This document shows, piece by piece, positions 1-5,630 of a stretch of 5,802 nucleotides of DNA. Below the pieces are notes generated by a model. That model saw nothing but the letters and a program-made list of their open reading frames with translations, searched no databases and was not told the DNA's origin. The position numbers and the translations under genes were made by a program. Each line of letters begins with the position of its first letter. The first letter of the stretch is position 1. This DNA is from an uncultured Gemmobacter sp. GTDB taxonomy: Bacteria > Pseudomonadota > Alphaproteobacteria > Rhodobacterales > Rhodobacteraceae. The DNA is taken from contig CALKAA010000349.1 of the NCBI GenBank assembly GCA_937983495.1, positions 1-5,802 of the forward strand. Direction: 5' to 3'.

Positions 1-57
1 GATGGGCGCTCGGTCACCGCCACCTCGGACGGGGTGCCGCATCTGATTGTGGAGTGA
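1..57 (+). CDS. C-terminal end of an unidentified protein (partial)
   Basis: The first 57 bases read in frame 1 as 18 sense codons followed by TGA at 55-57; the peptide ends in DGVPHLIVE. The start lies outside the window. A strong hairpin terminator begins five bases after the stop, which supports this as the true end of a + strand gene. Eighteen residues are too few to assign a family and I do not recognise the tail. The alternative is that the open frame is accidental, but the position of the terminator argues against that. Confidence 0.6.
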   Translation, partial: DGRSVTATSDGVPHLIVE

Positions 58-61
58 AGCG

Positions 62-85
62 AAAGGGCGCAGAAATGCGCCCTTT
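62..85. terminator. Bidirectional intrinsic terminator between convergent genes
   Basis: A perfect 10-bp stem (AAAGGGCGCA at 62-71 with TGCGCCCTTT at 76-85) closes a GAAA tetraloop (72-75). The 3' arm ends in T's, with one more T at 86. Because the arm starts with AAA, the complementary strand also ends in a T run, so the hairpin can stop transcription from both the + gene ending at 57 and the - gene ending at 120. The T run is short, as is common in GC-rich alphaproteobacteria. Confidence 0.85.
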
Positions 86-119
86 TCAATGCGTTGCGCG
101 CCGATCTTCAGAAAATGGT

Positions 120-902
120 TTAATGCCCTGCGGCCATCAGGCCCTCACGCTCCTCGGGGGTGAGGTTGGCCACCGGCACGATATAGGTATGGATCGAGAA
201 GACCACGGCGCGGCTGAGCGGCAGGCGCTTGAGGCATTGCCGCTCGCAGCGGATATAGATCAGGTCGCGCGGACGCGGCCGGGGCTCGCCCTCCAACCTG
301 GGCTGGAACAGGGTCGGGTCGTCATAGGTCAGCCAGTTCATCCGCCACAGCGCCTGCTCGGGGCGGATCGCGTCAAACAGGCGCTGCACGCGGCGGGCGA
401 CATCCTCGGTATAGGGGGTGACGGGCACATGAATGGTGGTCATCGGGCGGCCGATCTTCTGCGCCAGCGTCCAACTCGCCGGAAAGCACAGGATGGCGGC
501 GGTAAGGCGATGCTCGGTGCCGTCATGCGCGAGAAGGCAGAGGTCTTCCTGCACCAGCCGCCCCGCGGTCAGCATCGGCTGGCTGCGATCCAGTGCCACG
601 GTGACGCCATCGGGGCGGGTCACGCTGTCGGGGGTGATGTGGTAGCCCTCGGTCCGGGCGAGTTTCGCCAGCACATGATCGAGCAATTCCTGCGCGGCGG
701 GCTCGGCCTCGGGCAAAAGCGCATGGACGAGATCGGGCGTGGCGGCGATGCGGGCGTCGCGCTCGGCCATCTGGCCCGCGAAAGCGTCATCGACGCGCAG
801 CCAACCATCGCCCTCAACCGGCAAGATGCCGGGCAGGCGCGCGGTGCGCGGGTCCATCCAGGGGGCGAAAGGCAGGCGGGATTGCAGGATTGCTTGGGTC
901 AT
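120..902 (-). CDS. DUF3445 protein, heme-dependent oxidative N-demethylase alpha-like
   Basis: This 260-residue protein matches the pattern I know for DUF3445 (HODM_asu-like). Visible blocks in order are RLPGILP (22-28), VQEDLCLL (117-124), CFPASW (139-144), GRPMTTIHVPV (151-161), RMNW (187-190), RCERQCLKRLP (218-228) and FSIHTY (235-240). The characterised relative is the heme-binding alpha subunit of a bacterial oxidative N-demethylase for small methylated amines, but most family members are untested, so substrate and even enzymatic activity are inference here. No signal peptide or membrane segment is seen, so it is probably cytoplasmic. No gene for a flavin or ferredoxin partner subunit lies beside it in this window. 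ATG at 902 is the first start in frame before the first conserved block; its Shine-Dalgarno is weak. It is divergent from the lipoprotein gene and ends at the shared terminator at 62-85. Confidence 0.85.
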   Translation of the reverse strand: MTQAILQSRLPFAPWMDPRTARLPGILPVEGDGWLRVDDAFAGQMAERDARIAATPDLVHALLPEAEPAAQELLDHVLAKLARTEGYHITPDSVTRPDGVTVALDRSQPMLTAGRLVQEDLCLLAHDGTEHRLTAAILCFPASWTLAQKIGRPMTTIHVPVTPYTEDVARRVQRLFDAIRPEQALWRMNWLTYDDPTLFQPRLEGEPRPRPRDLIYIRCERQCLKRLPLSRAVVFSIHTYIVPVANLTPEEREGLMAAGH

Positions 903-925
903 GGCGGCAGCCTAGCCGGGCTCGT

Positions 926-943
926 CGGGGCTGAAAAGCCCCG
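926..943. other. Perfect hairpin in the divergent intergenic region
   Basis: CGGGGCT (926-932) and AGCCCCG (937-943) form a 7-bp perfect stem around a GAAA loop. It lies 23 bases upstream of the DUF3445 start and about 100 bases upstream of the lipoprotein start. It could be a structured 5' leader of the DUF3445 transcript or a protein-binding palindrome. There is no T tract, so it is not a convincing terminator. I saw no confident sigma-70 promoter in the rest of 903-1041. Confidence 0.5.
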
Positions 944-1041
944 CTGCCCCTGGAGTTGCGGCTGGGGTCTTGGCGCTTGGGGGCCTCTTGTGGAATCAGG
1001 CGTGACGGCGGAAAGTCTTTCAAAGTTGACCGGAGCCGCCC

Positions 1042-1299
1042 ATGACCCTGCCGCGCCTGCCCATGCCGCATCTGTCCCTGATCTGCACCCTGCTGCTTGC
1101 CGCCTGTGGTGGCGGTGGGCCGAAAGCGGCACCGGGACAATGGGCCTCGATGGCCAATCCGGCGTCGAAATATTGCGCCGAACTGGGCGGGCGGCTGGAG
1201 ATTCGGGCCGAACAGGCGGGCGAAGCGGGCTATTGCCACCTGCCTGACGGCTCGGTGATGGAGGAATGGCAGCTTTATCGCGGCAAGAACAGCCTGTAG
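1042..1299 (+). CDS. Small DUF333 lipoprotein
   Basis: This 85-residue protein has a short hydrophobic leader ending in the lipobox L19-A20-A21-C22. It is therefore expected to be cleaved and lipid-modified at Cys22, followed by a flexible GGGG linker. The remainder matches DUF333: NPASKYC (39-45), a GG pair (49-50), GYC (63-65), LPDG (67-70) and EEWQLYR (74-80). Cys45 and Cys65 are the two conserved cysteines and could form a disulfide in the periplasm. DUF333 proteins are sometimes annotated as putative hemolysins, without good evidence for that role, and I assign no function. ATG at 1042 is chosen because GGAG lies at 1032-1035 with 6-base spacing; Met8 (1063) is an alternative that would still keep the lipobox. 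The stop is four bases from the convergent fliG stop. Confidence 0.88.
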   Translation: MTLPRLPMPHLSLICTLLLAACGGGGPKAAPGQWASMANPASKYCAELGGRLEIRAEQAGEAGYCHLPDGSVMEEWQLYRGKNSL

Positions 1300-1303
1300 G
1301 CCG

Positions 1304-2371
1304 TCACTCCTCATCCTCCTCGCGCTTCAGGACGATCTCTCCGCTGGTGGCGAGGCCGCGAATGGCCTCGATCAGCGCGGTCTGTGCGGCCTCGGCATCG
1401 CGGTCTTTCACCTTGCCCCGCTCCGCGATTTCCTCGCGCAGGGTTTGCGCCATGCGCTGCGACAGGTTTGACAGCACGAATTCGGCAGCCGCCTCGCGGT
1501 CGGCCTGGCCTGTGGCCCCGGCCAGCGCCACGACGAGGGTGGCCTGATCGACAGCGCGGGTGAGTTTGGGCACATCGCGCGGATTGAGCCGCGCAGGCAG
1601 ATGGACGAAGGTGAAGATCGCCTTGCGCACCTGCTCGGCAAAGCCGGCATCCGATTCCTCCAGACCCCGCAACACCTCCTCGCGCGTCAGTTCGGCGGCG
1701 GAGTTGAGGATCGCCCCCACCCGCTCCACCGGGCCGGCGTCGAAGGCTTTGGCCGGCACATTGTCAAGCTGGGTCAGCAGCGACAAACCGATACGCCGCA
1801 CGGTGCCGGGATCGACATTGCCGGTGCGCGACATGGCAAAGGCTACGCGGCGGGCCTTTTCGCCGGGCAATTTGCCCAGCAAAGCCGCCGCCTTGGGCAC
1901 TGGCAGTTTCGACAGCATGATGGCAGCAACCTCGGTGCTTTCCTCCTCCAGCACCGGATGCAGCGCCTCGGGCGGCAGGGCGGTGATACGATCCCAGGGG
2001 TCGGCATCGGGGCGGATGCCCACCATGCGGCGCAGACGCGAGGCGGTGGCATTGGAAATATGGCCGTCCATCAAGGACAAGGCCCCTTCCAGCCCGCCGG
2101 GGAAGGACAGGCCGACCTGTTCGAGTTCGCCCAGGAATTCGGTCACCACGGCCTCGACCGTGGCGCGATCCACCAGCCGCATCTGGCCGATCTGCTGCGC
2201 CAATTCAGCCTGCATGCCGTCAGGCAGCGCCGAGAGCGGCAAAGGCGAGCCTTCGGCCAGCATGAGCCGCACGATGATCGCGGCCTTTTGCCGGCGCGAC
2301 AGGGCCACGGCGGCGACACGGCGCGGCACCGCGATCTGGGCTGGTTTGATCTGAGCGAGCGCCTGCGCCAT
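1304..2371 (-). CDS. fliG: Divergent FliG-like flagellar motor switch protein
   Basis: The 355-residue product follows the FliG plan: an N-terminal domain (about 24-90, with LSRRQKAAIIV), a middle domain (about 125-200) and a C-terminal domain (about 240-348, with LSQR at 303-306 and SGEIVL at 343-348). FliG forms the cytoplasmic switch ring, binding the MS-ring protein FliF, FliM and the MotA stator. By hand alignment to E. coli FliG, the EHPQ motif is ESTE (144-147), the GG linker is GP (213-214) and MFxF is IFTF (252-255). Torque residues R281, D288, D289 and R297 correspond to R306, E313, E314 and K322, keeping charge, while K264 is replaced by A284. A short acidic tail (EEDEE) ends the protein. 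The start has AGGAGG four bases upstream. No other flagellar gene is nearby. Being an active motor part is inference; a non-flagellar paralogue is possible. Confidence 0.85.
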   Translation of the reverse strand: MAQALAQIKPAQIAVPRRVAAVALSRRQKAAIIVRLMLAEGSPLPLSALPDGMQAELAQQIGQMRLVDRATVEAVVTEFLGELEQVGLSFPGGLEGALSLMDGHISNATASRLRRMVGIRPDADPWDRITALPPEALHPVLEEESTEVAAIMLSKLPVPKAAALLGKLPGEKARRVAFAMSRTGNVDPGTVRRIGLSLLTQLDNVPAKAFDAGPVERVGAILNSAAELTREEVLRGLEESDAGFAEQVRKAIFTFVHLPARLNPRDVPKLTRAVDQATLVVALAGATGQADREAAAEFVLSNLSQRMAQTLREEIAERGKVKDRDAEAAQTALIEAIRGLATSGEIVLKREEDEE

Positions 2372-2375
2372 GCCG

Positions 2376-2381
2376 CCTCCT
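2376..2381 (-). promoter_or_regulatory. Strong Shine-Dalgarno of fliG
   Basis: On the - strand AGGAGG lies four bases before the ATG at 2371. It is the best ribosome-binding site in the window and fixes the fliG start. Confidence 0.85.
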
Positions 2382-2394
2382 GATTCCCTTATGG

Positions 2395-2433
2395 GGTTCA
2401 GCTTGGCAGGCGCAGGTTAACGGGGGCTGAACC
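2395..2433. repeat. 8-bp inverted repeat between the TPR gene and fliG
   Basis: GGTTCAGC (2395-2402) and GCTGAACC (2426-2433) are exact reverse complements separated by 23 bases, ending two bases before the TPR gene stop codon. It could fold as a long-loop hairpin in the TPR-fliG transcript or be a spaced protein-binding site. The right arm overlaps the possible CtrA box. Confidence 0.4.
2416..2431 (-). promoter_or_regulatory. Possible CtrA-binding site upstream of fliG
   Basis: On the - strand the sequence is TTCA-N7-TTAAC, one base away from the alphaproteobacterial CtrA consensus TTAA-N7-TTAAC. It ends 44 bases before the fliG start codon. CtrA is known to control flagellar genes in several Rhodobacteraceae, and this is the only TTAAC I found in an intergenic region here. 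A weak -10-like CATAAG (2393-2388) lies 22 bases further on, a long spacing. Binding is inferred from sequence only. Confidence 0.45.
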
Positions 2434-2435
2434 GC

Positions 2436-2969
2436 TTACCAATTCACCGTCTGGCCGGTGACAATTGCCTGCGCCAGCGCCTGATGCGCCCATGTATCGG
2501 TGCCCCCTTGCGCGGCGATGGCGGCAAGCTCGGCCTTGGCCATATCGAATTCGCCTTGCTCGACAAGGGCTTGGCCGTAATAGCTGCGGGCAAGGAGATT
2601 GCCGGGATTGTGCAGGATCGCGGCCTCATAGGCGGCGAGCCCCGCCTCGATCTGGCCGGATTTGCGCAAGGTGAAGGCCTCATAGGTCATCACGCGGTCG
2701 GTCTGGCCTTCGGTCATGGCGGCCAGCACGCGGCGGGCCTCCGGCACGCGCCCGGCCCAAGCGAGTTCGCGCACCGCGCGGAAACGGGTGTCATCTTCCA
2801 GCCGCGCATCCTCGGGCGCGACGCAGGCCTTGGTTTTCTCGTCCCAGACCTGACCGTCCTTGCATTGGGTGGTGGTCTCGGTCGGCGTGGGCGGGGCGGT
2901 GTCATCGGACCCGGCGGCGAGGGCGGCAAAGGGGAAGGCGGCGAGGGCGAAGGGCATAAGGAAACGCAT
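2436..2969 (-). CDS. Secreted tetratricopeptide-repeat protein
   Basis: This 177-residue protein starts with a signal peptide: Arg2, a hydrophobic stretch at about 3-17, and an ALA cleavage site after Ala18. A Pro/Thr-rich linker follows, then a short Cys motif, C36-KDGQVWDEKTKA-C49, likely to form a disulfide in the periplasm. TPR-like helical pairs fill the rest, at about 62-85, 92-124 (with LRKSGQIEAGLAAYEAAI) and 127-155 (with ALVEQGEFDMAKAEL). TPRs bind proteins; no enzyme signature is seen and the partner is unknown. The start at 2969 is preferred because GGAG lies six bases upstream and it gives a clean signal peptide; a longer frame to 3050 would run back through the purB terminator. 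It is 64 bases upstream of fliG on the same strand, so co-transcription is possible. purB is separated from it by a terminator. Confidence 0.85.
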   Translation of the reverse strand: MRFLMPFALAAFPFAALAAGSDDTAPPTPTETTTQCKDGQVWDEKTKACVAPEDARLEDDTRFRAVRELAWAGRVPEARRVLAAMTEGQTDRVMTYEAFTLRKSGQIEAGLAAYEAAILHNPGNLLARSYYGQALVEQGEFDMAKAELAAIAAQGGTDTWAHQALAQAIVTGQTVNW

Positions 2970-3015
2970 GGCGGGGCTCCGGTTGCGGGATGCGAGGATG
3001 ATAGGGCGAAATGCG

Positions 3016-3044
3016 AAAAGGGCGAGCCTTTCGGCCCGCCCTTT
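3016..3044 (-). terminator. Intrinsic terminator of purB
   Basis: On the - strand AAAGGGCGGGCC (3044-3033), a GAAA loop (3032-3029) and GGCTCGCCCTTT (3028-3017) form a 12-bp stem ending in four T's (to 3016). The single imperfect pair (3025 with 3036) is a G-U wobble in the - strand transcript but an A-C mismatch in the + strand one. This indicates the hairpin evolved for - strand transcription, that is, for purB, whose stop is 42 bases upstream. Confidence 0.9.
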
Positions 3045-3086
3045 CTGCATTCCCTGCCCGCTTGGCGCTGTTCCCTGCGGAACAGA

Positions 3087-4388
3087 TCAGCCGAAGACGC
3101 GCTTGAAGATCGTATCGACGTGCTTGGTGTGATAGCCGAGGTCGAATTTCTCCTCGATCTCGGCCGGGCTGAGGGCGGCGGTCACTTCGGCATCGGCCAG
3201 CAATTCGGTCTTGAAATCGGCACCCTTTTCCCAGACCTTCATGGCGTTGCGCTGCACGAGGCGGTAGCTGTCTTCGCGCGACACGCCGGCCTGGGTCAGC
3301 GCCAGCAGCACGCGCTGCGACATGACCAAGCCTTTGAACTTGTTCATGTTGCGCAGCATGTTTTCCGGGTAGATCACCAGTTTCTCGACCACGCCCGCCA
3401 GACGGTGCAGCGCGAAATCCAGCGTGATCGTGGTGTCGGGGCCGATGGCACGCTCCACCGAGGAGTGGCTGATGTCACGCTCATGCCAGAGCGCCACGTT
3501 CTCCAGCGCCGGGGTGACCGACATGCGGACAAGGCGGGCGAGGCCGGTGAGGTTTTCGGTCAGCACCGGGTTGCGCTTGTGCGGCATGGCGCTGCTGCCC
3601 TTCTGGCCGGGGCTGAAGAATTCCTCGGCCTCCAGAACCTCGGTGCGCTGCATGTGGCGGATCTCGATGGCGATGTTTTCGATGCTGGAGGCGATGACGC
3701 CCAGCGTGGCGAAGAACATGGCGTGACGGTCGCGCGGGATGACCTGAGTGGACACCGGCTCGGGCATCAGGCCCAGTTTCTCGCAGACATATTCTTCCAC
3801 GAAGGGGTCGATATTGGCGAAAGTGCCGACCGCGCCCGAAATGGCGCCGGTGCGGATTTCCTCGCGCGCGGCGACAAGGCGGCGGCGGCCCCGGTCCATC
3901 TCGGCGTAGAAGCGGGCGAAGGTCAGGCCCATGGTGGTCGGCTCGGCATGGATGCCGTGGCTACGGCCGATGCGGACGGTGTCCTTATGCTCATGCGCGC
4001 GGGTTTTCAGCGCGGCCAGCACGCGGTCCATACCCGCCAGCAGCAGATCGGCGGCGCGAACAAGCTGGATGTTCAGCGTGGTGTCCAGCACATCCGAGGA
4101 GGTCATGCCCTGATGGACGAAGCGCGCATCTTCCGAACCGATATGTTCGGCCAGATGGGTGAGGAAGGCGATCACGTCATGTTTGGTGACGGCCTCGATC
4201 TCGTCGATGCGGGCGACATCGAAGGTCACATCCTTGGCCTTCCAGACGGCTTCGGCATTGGCCTTGGGGATCACGCCGAGGATAGCTTGCGCGTCGCAGG
4301 CATGGGCCTCGATCTCGTACCAGATGCGGAAGCGGGTCTGGGGATCCCAGATGGCGACCATGTCGGGGCGGGAATAGCGCGGGATCAT
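3087..4388 (-). CDS. purB: Adenylosuccinate lyase
   Basis: This 433-residue enzyme of purine synthesis removes fumarate twice: SAICAR to AICAR in the de novo route, and adenylosuccinate to AMP. It belongs to the fumarase/aspartase superfamily and acts as a cytoplasmic homotetramer. The superfamily signature GSSAMPHKRNP is at 264-274, including the mobile-loop serines 265-266. Other active-site blocks are TKHDV (68-72), QGMTSSD (93-99) and GRSHGIHAEPT (141-151). The length is close to the short B. subtilis-type PurB rather than the roughly 456-residue E. coli type. ATG at 4388 has GAAAGG seven bases upstream and starts the usual MIPRYSRP N-terminus; the longer frame to 4523 is rejected because it would run into the ruvB start region. 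It is divergent from ruvB, has a hairpin in its leader (4408-4426), and ends with its own terminator. The C-terminus looks complete. Confidence 0.97.
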   Translation of the reverse strand: MIPRYSRPDMVAIWDPQTRFRIWYEIEAHACDAQAILGVIPKANAEAVWKAKDVTFDVARIDEIEAVTKHDVIAFLTHLAEHIGSEDARFVHQGMTSSDVLDTTLNIQLVRAADLLLAGMDRVLAALKTRAHEHKDTVRIGRSHGIHAEPTTMGLTFARFYAEMDRGRRRLVAAREEIRTGAISGAVGTFANIDPFVEEYVCEKLGLMPEPVSTQVIPRDRHAMFFATLGVIASSIENIAIEIRHMQRTEVLEAEEFFSPGQKGSSAMPHKRNPVLTENLTGLARLVRMSVTPALENVALWHERDISHSSVERAIGPDTTITLDFALHRLAGVVEKLVIYPENMLRNMNKFKGLVMSQRVLLALTQAGVSREDSYRLVQRNAMKVWEKGADFKTELLADAEVTAALSPAEIEEKFDLGYHTKHVDTIFKRVFG

Positions 4389-4407
4389 CGGGCGACCTTT
4401 CGGTAAT

Positions 4408-4426
4408 GGCGGCAGGAGTTGCCGCC
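4408..4426 (-). other. Hairpin in the purB 5' leader
   Basis: GGCGGCA and TGCCGCC form a perfect 7-bp stem with a five-base loop, read as ACTCC on the - strand. It sits 19 bases before the purB start codon and just upstream of its GAAAGG ribosome-binding site. It could influence translation or be an operator for a purine regulator. I see no known purine riboswitch, and the role is unassigned. Confidence 0.5.
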
Positions 4427-4485
4427 CCCTTAGCGCCAAGCTGCCGTCAAGGCAACCTCGCGCCCTGCCCGCTTGCCGTGGCACC

Positions 4486-4514
4486 TTGCCAAATCGCCCG
4501 CGTTCGGGGATTGT
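4486..4514 (+). promoter_or_regulatory. Possible ruvB promoter
   Basis: TTGCCA (4486-4491, five of six to the -35 consensus) is followed after 17 bases by GATTGT (4509-4514, three of six to the -10). Transcription would begin around 4521, almost at the ATG, giving a leaderless or nearly leaderless message. The LexA-type box covers the -10, which fits repression. The weak -10 keeps confidence low. Confidence 0.35.
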
Positions 4515-4516
4515 TC
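4502..4516 (+). promoter_or_regulatory. SOS box (LexA-type, GTTC-N7-GTTC) of ruvB
   Basis: GTTC (4502-4505), seven bases, then GTTC (4513-4516) exactly matches the direct-repeat LexA operator described for Rhodobacter and other alphaproteobacteria. It ends five bases before the ruvB ATG, in front of a gene that is SOS-induced in many bacteria. The position also supports the start at 4522, because an upstream TTG start at 4486 would place the operator inside the coding sequence. Confidence 0.8.
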
Positions 4517-4521
4517 CGGCC

Positions 4522-5547
4522 ATGACCCAATCCGACCCCGCCCTGCGCCCCGAGAAGATGCCCGAGGACCATGACCGCGCCTTGCGGCCTCAGGTTCTGG
4601 AGGATTTTGTGGGGCAAGCCGAGGCGCGGGCCAATCTGCGGGTGTTCATCGAAAGCGCCAGGATGCGCGGCGAGGCGATGGATCACACGCTGTTCCATGG
4701 CCCGCCGGGCCTGGGCAAGACGACGCTGGCACAGATCATGGCGCGGGAATTGGGGGTGGGGTTTCGCATGACCTCTGGCCCGGTTCTGGCGAAACCGGGC
4801 GATCTGGCGGCGATCCTCACCAATCTTGAGCCGCGCGATGTGCTGTTCATCGACGAGATTCACCGGCTGTCGCCGGTGGTGGAGGAGGTGCTCTATCCGG
4901 CGATGGAGGATTTCGCACTGGATCTGGTGATTGGCGAGGGGCCGGCGGCGCGGACGGTGCGGATTGATTTGCAGCCCTTCACGCTGGTGGGGGCGACCAC
5001 GCGGCTGGGGCTGTTGACCACGCCGCTGCGGGATCGTTTCGGCATTCCCACGCGGTTGCAGTTTTATACCGAGGATGAGCTGGACCATATCGTGACGCGG
5101 GGCGCGCGCATGCTGGGAATTGATCCGCTGCCCGAGGGCACGCGCGAGATTGCCCGGCGCGCGCGCGGCACGCCGCGGATTGCCGGGCGCTTGCTGCGCC
5201 GGGTGGTGGATTTCGTGACGGTGGAGGGGGATGGCCGCCTCACGCAGGCGATTGCCGACAAGGCGCTGACCCGGATGGGGGTGGACAATCTGGGCCTTGA
5301 TGGTGCGGACCGGCGTTACATGCTGCTTTTGGCCGAGAATTATGGCGGCGGCCCGGTGGGGGTGGAAACCATCGCCGCCGCCTTGTCGGAAAGCCGCGAT
5401 GCGATCGAGGAGGTGATCGAGCCCTATCTGTTGCAGCAAGGCCTGATCCAGCGCACGCCGCGCGGGCGGATGCTGGCGGCGAAGGCCTGGCGGCATATCG
5501 GGCTGGAGCCACCGAAAGCGCCGACGCAGGCGGGGCTGTTTGACTGA
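4522..5547 (+). CDS. ruvB: Holliday junction branch migration ATPase RuvB
   Basis: This 341-residue protein is the hexameric DNA motor that, with RuvA, pulls DNA through Holliday junctions in recombinational repair. Visible parts are the N-terminal RALRPQ (19-24) and the FVGQ block (29-32), Walker A GPPGLGKTT (60-68), Walker B LFIDEIH (108-114), the RuvB beta-hairpin region (about 127-150), sensor 1 GATTR (157-161), the likely arginine finger in LRDRFG (169-174), sensor 2 GTPRIAGRLLRR (216-227) and a C-terminal winged helix with TPRGR and AWRHIG. Length and domains are complete. The start is chosen from family N-termini and the operator just upstream; GGGGA at 4506-4510 is a weak and distant ribosome-binding site. 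ruvA and ruvC, often linked to ruvB, are absent here: purB is divergent upstream and a repeat region lies downstream. Probable SOS regulation follows from the box at 4502-4516. Confidence 0.97.
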   Translation: MTQSDPALRPEKMPEDHDRALRPQVLEDFVGQAEARANLRVFIESARMRGEAMDHTLFHGPPGLGKTTLAQIMARELGVGFRMTSGPVLAKPGDLAAILTNLEPRDVLFIDEIHRLSPVVEEVLYPAMEDFALDLVIGEGPAARTVRIDLQPFTLVGATTRLGLLTTPLRDRFGIPTRLQFYTEDELDHIVTRGARMLGIDPLPEGTREIARRARGTPRIAGRLLRRVVDFVTVEGDGRLTQAIADKALTRMGVDNLGLDGADRRYMLLLAENYGGGPVGVETIAAALSESRDAIEEVIEPYLLQQGLIQRTPRGRMLAAKAWRHIGLEPPKAPTQAGLFD

Positions 5548-5601
5548 CAGGTAAGGGGCCGAGGCGCCCAATGTCCGAGGCCATGCGGCGCCGTTGCCGC
5601 C

Positions 5602-5630
5602 TTTGGGCCGGTGGCCCAAAGCCACCGGCC
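5602..5630. repeat. Covarying bistable hairpin unit, copy 1
   Basis: The unit can form stem A, TTTGGGCC (5602-5609) with GGCCCAAA (5613-5620), or stem B, GGCCGGTGGC (5606-5615) with GCCACCGGCC (5621-5630). Both are perfect and share bases, so only one can form at a time; stem B (10 bp, five-base loop) should be the stronger. It begins 54 bases after the ruvB stop. Confidence 0.85.

Noticed and set aside
1020..1041. TTGAAA (- strand) as a -35 for the DUF3445 gene
   Set aside because: The hexamer 17 bases downstream is a poor -10, so no promoter is called.
54..1247. 397-codon open frame on the + strand
   Set aside because: It runs antisense through the DUF3445 gene and into the lipoprotein gene in another frame. 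Its product matches no family I know, and long antisense frames are expected in GC-rich DNA.
2970..3050. N-terminal extension of the TPR protein
   Set aside because: It would be encoded across the purB terminator hairpin and would bury the signal peptide.
2484..4406. 640-codon open frame on the + strand
   Set aside because: It lies antisense across the TPR gene, the purB terminator and all of purB. The protein is low-complexity Gly/His/Arg-rich with no domain, while the opposite strand encodes clear families.
4434..4450. TTGACG (- strand, 4450-4445) as a -35 for purB
   Set aside because: No acceptable -10 lies at 16-18 bases; the nearest A/T-rich hexamer is only 11 bases away.
4389..4523. 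N-terminal extension of PurB
   Set aside because: The extension would overlap the ruvB start and SOS box and has no family match. ATG at 4388 has a good ribosome-binding site.
5602..5630. Repeat unit 1 as a classical Rho-independent terminator of ruvB
   Set aside because: There is no T tract after either stem, and the paired changes in copy 2 suggest a different or additional role.
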